NCBI GenBank assembly: GCA_035314825.1
Contig: DATFYX010000072.1
Location: 1 to 64,000, forward strand
Origin: Candidatus Eremiobacteraceae bacterium
GTDB taxonomy: Bacteria > Vulcanimicrobiota > Vulcanimicrobiia > Eremiobacterales > Eremiobacteraceae
Reading direction: 5' to 3'
Length of the DNA: 64,000 nt
The notes under the pieces were generated by a model. That model made no database searches. It saw only the letters and a list, made by a program, of their open reading frames with translations, and was not told the DNA's origin. Shown piece after piece: positions 62,335 to 64,000 of this stretch; position 1 is the first letter of the stretch, and every line of letters begins with the position of its first letter. A program made the position numbers and the translations under genes.

Positions 62335-63936
62335 CTAGTAGTACGTGACCACGAGCGAGATCGATTGCAGCTGCGTCAGGCAGACGTGGTTCGCGTTGCC
62401 GTGCCACTGATCGTTCTCGTCATCGCCTCGTAGAACGAAACCGAAATTCGGCGGGGGTGCGGTGTTGCCCGTCCATTTCGCGACCGCGCTTGTGACGTCG
62501 ATGCCGAAGTCGGGTCCCATGAAATCGCCCGGGGAGATGTAGCTCACCGAGCTGCTGAGGTCATTGTTCTGCCACCAGTGGTCCGTGGCGAGATCGACGA
62601 TGGAGACGCAGGCCATCGGGCTCTGCGAGGACAGATGCCAGTGGCAATCCCAACTAGCGCAATCGTAGTCATGCCAAGATGACAACGCCGAAAGCTTGAG
62701 GATCGCTTTGCTGATCGGGTGGCCGGCAAGAGAAGAGAGATCGAAGAGCACGCCCGTGCGGTTCACCTGGTCTTCGTAGATGTCACCAAACGGGTTCTCG
62801 CCGTAGTGATCCGCGTATCCGACGTCGGCCGTGCCGTCGTAGAAGTCCTTCGGCGGGTCGGTATAGCCGATGGTGCCGGTCCGCAAGTCCCGCTCGCGCA
62901 TCCAATGCAGGAGGTTGGTGGGTGAGAGCGTGACGGTCGTCGCCGTGCTGCTCGAACCTGCGCACGCCCAGTTGCTCAGCGCCGACTCGTTCGAGCCTTT
63001 GTAGGCGGTGGCCGCGTAGCATTTGCCGTTGAATCCGTCGCTTGGCGGGCTGAGCAATGCCAGCGTGACGGTCGCATCGTTCCCGTACGCTCCGTTCGAA
63101 GGCTGCAAGTCGTGGCGGCCGCCGTCGACGCGATAGAGCCGGTAGCCGTCGACCTTACAGCTCGGACAATTCCAGACCAATGCGAGCAGCCCGGCTTGCA
63201 GACCCGCGGTGCACGCCAAGCCGCCGCCGAACCCGCCGTGCGCGGAACACGTCGGCGTATCGTGCGTGATGCCCATGCCGCTCGGCGCCGGTACGAAGTT
63301 GGGATTGACGATCGTCGTGTGGCTCAGCCCGGTGTTCGCTCCGCCCATCGCCGGGTTGCTCTGTGTGCTTGCCGATTGGGCGGTAGTTGGGCCGATCGGA
63401 CCGGCTGGAGCGACCGGCCCCACCGGCGCAACGGCGCGCGCGGTGAGCGCAGAAGACAGACACGCGGTGTTGCTCGTCGCGTTTTGCGCCGGATTCGCCG
63501 GGTTGTAGGTCCGGATCGCGACGCAATCCGATGGCTGGAATTGACCCTGCCGTACGCTCAATGCCAGCAGCTTCGACGGCGCCAAGGTCATGTCGCCTCG
63601 GCCTGCTACGTTGTAACTGGGAGTTGCGACGCCATTGATCACGAACTCGACTGACCACCCTGGGTTGCAGCCGGTGCAGGTCCACGCGAACAGCACCAGA
63701 CCATGAGACAGTGCGTCAGCGCACGTCGGCAACCCGGGATGTTGCGCGCAGGCGCTTGGCGCGGTGAACGCTCGCAGGTTTGCAAGCGTCGGCACCGGCG
63801 CGAGCACCGGTTGCGCATTGGTGGTAGTCGTCGTGCCGGTGGTGGTCGAAACTGCCACCAACGCCGATGCCGACGCGCGATGGCACGCGAACGATAGGAT
63901 CGCGATCAGACCACATGCGAGCAAATGCCGGCGCAT
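62335..63936 (-). CDS. Secreted Cys-rich protein with DNRLRE-like C-terminal domain
   Basis: The 533-aa product starts at ATG 63936 behind a GGAGGA ribosome-binding site. It has a signal peptide (about 1-24) and a Thr-rich linker. Two Fn3-like or lectin-like segments carry Cys pairs (FAWTCTGCNPGWSVEF; LVWNCPSCKVDGYRLYRVDG), separated by a short collagen-like GPV/GPI tract. The last 190 residues (ISKAILKLSALSSW; IDVTSAVAKWTG; NFGFVLRGDDEND; LQSISLVVTYY) match the DNRLRE type of extracellular beta-sandwich. It is probably a surface or secreted binding protein; the ligand is unknown. It converges with the carbonic anhydrase-like gene. Confidence 0.75.
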   Translation of the reverse strand: MRRHLLACGLIAILSFACHRASASALVAVSTTTGTTTTTNAQPVLAPVPTLANLRAFTAPSACAQHPGLPTCADALSHGLVLFAWTCTGCNPGWSVEFVINGVATPSYNVAGRGDMTLAPSKLLALSVRQGQFQPSDCVAIRTYNPANPAQNATSNTACLSSALTARAVAPVGPVAPAGPIGPTTAQSASTQSNPAMGGANTGLSHTTIVNPNFVPAPSGMGITHDTPTCSAHGGFGGGLACTAGLQAGLLALVWNCPSCKVDGYRLYRVDGGRHDLQPSNGAYGNDATVTLALLSPPSDGFNGKCYAATAYKGSNESALSNWACAGSSSTATTVTLSPTNLLHWMRERDLRTGTIGYTDPPKDFYDGTADVGYADHYGENPFGDIYEDQVNRTGVLFDLSSLAGHPISKAILKLSALSSWHDYDCASWDCHWHLSSQSPMACVSIVDLATDHWWQNNDLSSSVSYISPGDFMGPDFGIDVTSAVAKWTGNTAPPPNFGFVLRGDDENDQWHGNANHVCLTQLQSISLVVTYY

Positions 63937-64000
63937 ACGTCCTCCAGTCTGTTTCCATTAGAACGCTTCGCCGCTGCATAGCGTTTCGGCTTCATGCTTT

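Overview
The window is a GC-rich bacterial chromosome segment centred on the replication origin. Genes left of about 3.8 kb run leftward (mnmE, jag, yidC, yidD, rnpA, rpmH). Genes from 4.47 kb to 41.6 kb all run rightward, starting with dnaA, dnaN, recF, a dciA-like gene and gyrB. The rpmH-dnaA spacer carries a cluster of DnaA boxes, so oriC is almost certainly there. The cell is a diderm that makes LPS: lpxD-lpxC-fabZ-lpxA-lpxB, lptB, an LptF/G permease, an LptC domain, BamA, TamB and OmpH/Skp-like chaperones are all present. It also has features typical of diderm Terrabacteria such as Cyanobacteria and Deinococcus: an SLH-domain porin, DUF3084 next to a YqgF-like gene, and an LpxB-related protein. 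Together with hopanoid genes and high GC, this suggests a lineage like Candidatus Eremiobacterota (WPS-2). That placement is inference; no rRNA gene is present to confirm it.

Layout. 0-3.9 kb: tRNA modification, membrane-protein insertion and RNase P/L34 genes, read from a near-consensus promoter at 3901-3930. 3.9-4.46 kb: oriC. 4.5-11.3 kb: replication initiation, clamp, RecF, a DciA-like protein with a cysteine cluster, and GyrB. 11.3-15 kb: hopanoid head-group genes hpnK and hpnI, then a solute-binding lipoprotein. 15-25.3 kb: outer-membrane assembly (TamB, BamA, three OmpH-like proteins). 25.3-36.7 kb: a tightly packed lipid A/LPS transport operon with many 1-4 nt overlaps. 37-39.7 kb: SLH porin. 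39.7-41.6 kb: TPR protein and glycosyltransferase. 41.6-45.9 kb: leftward block of recQ and two exported proteins of unknown function. 46-50 kb: ECF sigma/anti-sigma pair and dnaX-ybaB-recR. 50-53 kb: leftward DUF697-like gene and M48 metallopeptidase separated by a strong terminator. 53.3-57.4 kb: minC, two tandem minD genes, minE and rodA. 57.4-64 kb: propeller fragment, RNase E/G with a long tail, gamma-carbonic anhydrase and a secreted protein.

The genes together cover replication start-up, envelope biogenesis and division-site placement. The most interesting signals are these. A UshA-like phosphoesterase in the lpx operon carries GNRE where most relatives have GNHE, the same His-to-Arg change that marks LpxH, so it may be an undescribed UDP-diacylglucosamine hydrolase. 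An O-antigen ligase is fused to an LptC-like lipoprotein domain. Three adjacent OmpH-like genes hold four copies of one module. There are two tandem MinD paralogues. RNase E has a tail with three spaced QLY motifs. YidC and the DciA-like protein both carry unexpected cysteine motifs. No tRNA, rRNA, CRISPR array or insertion sequence was seen.
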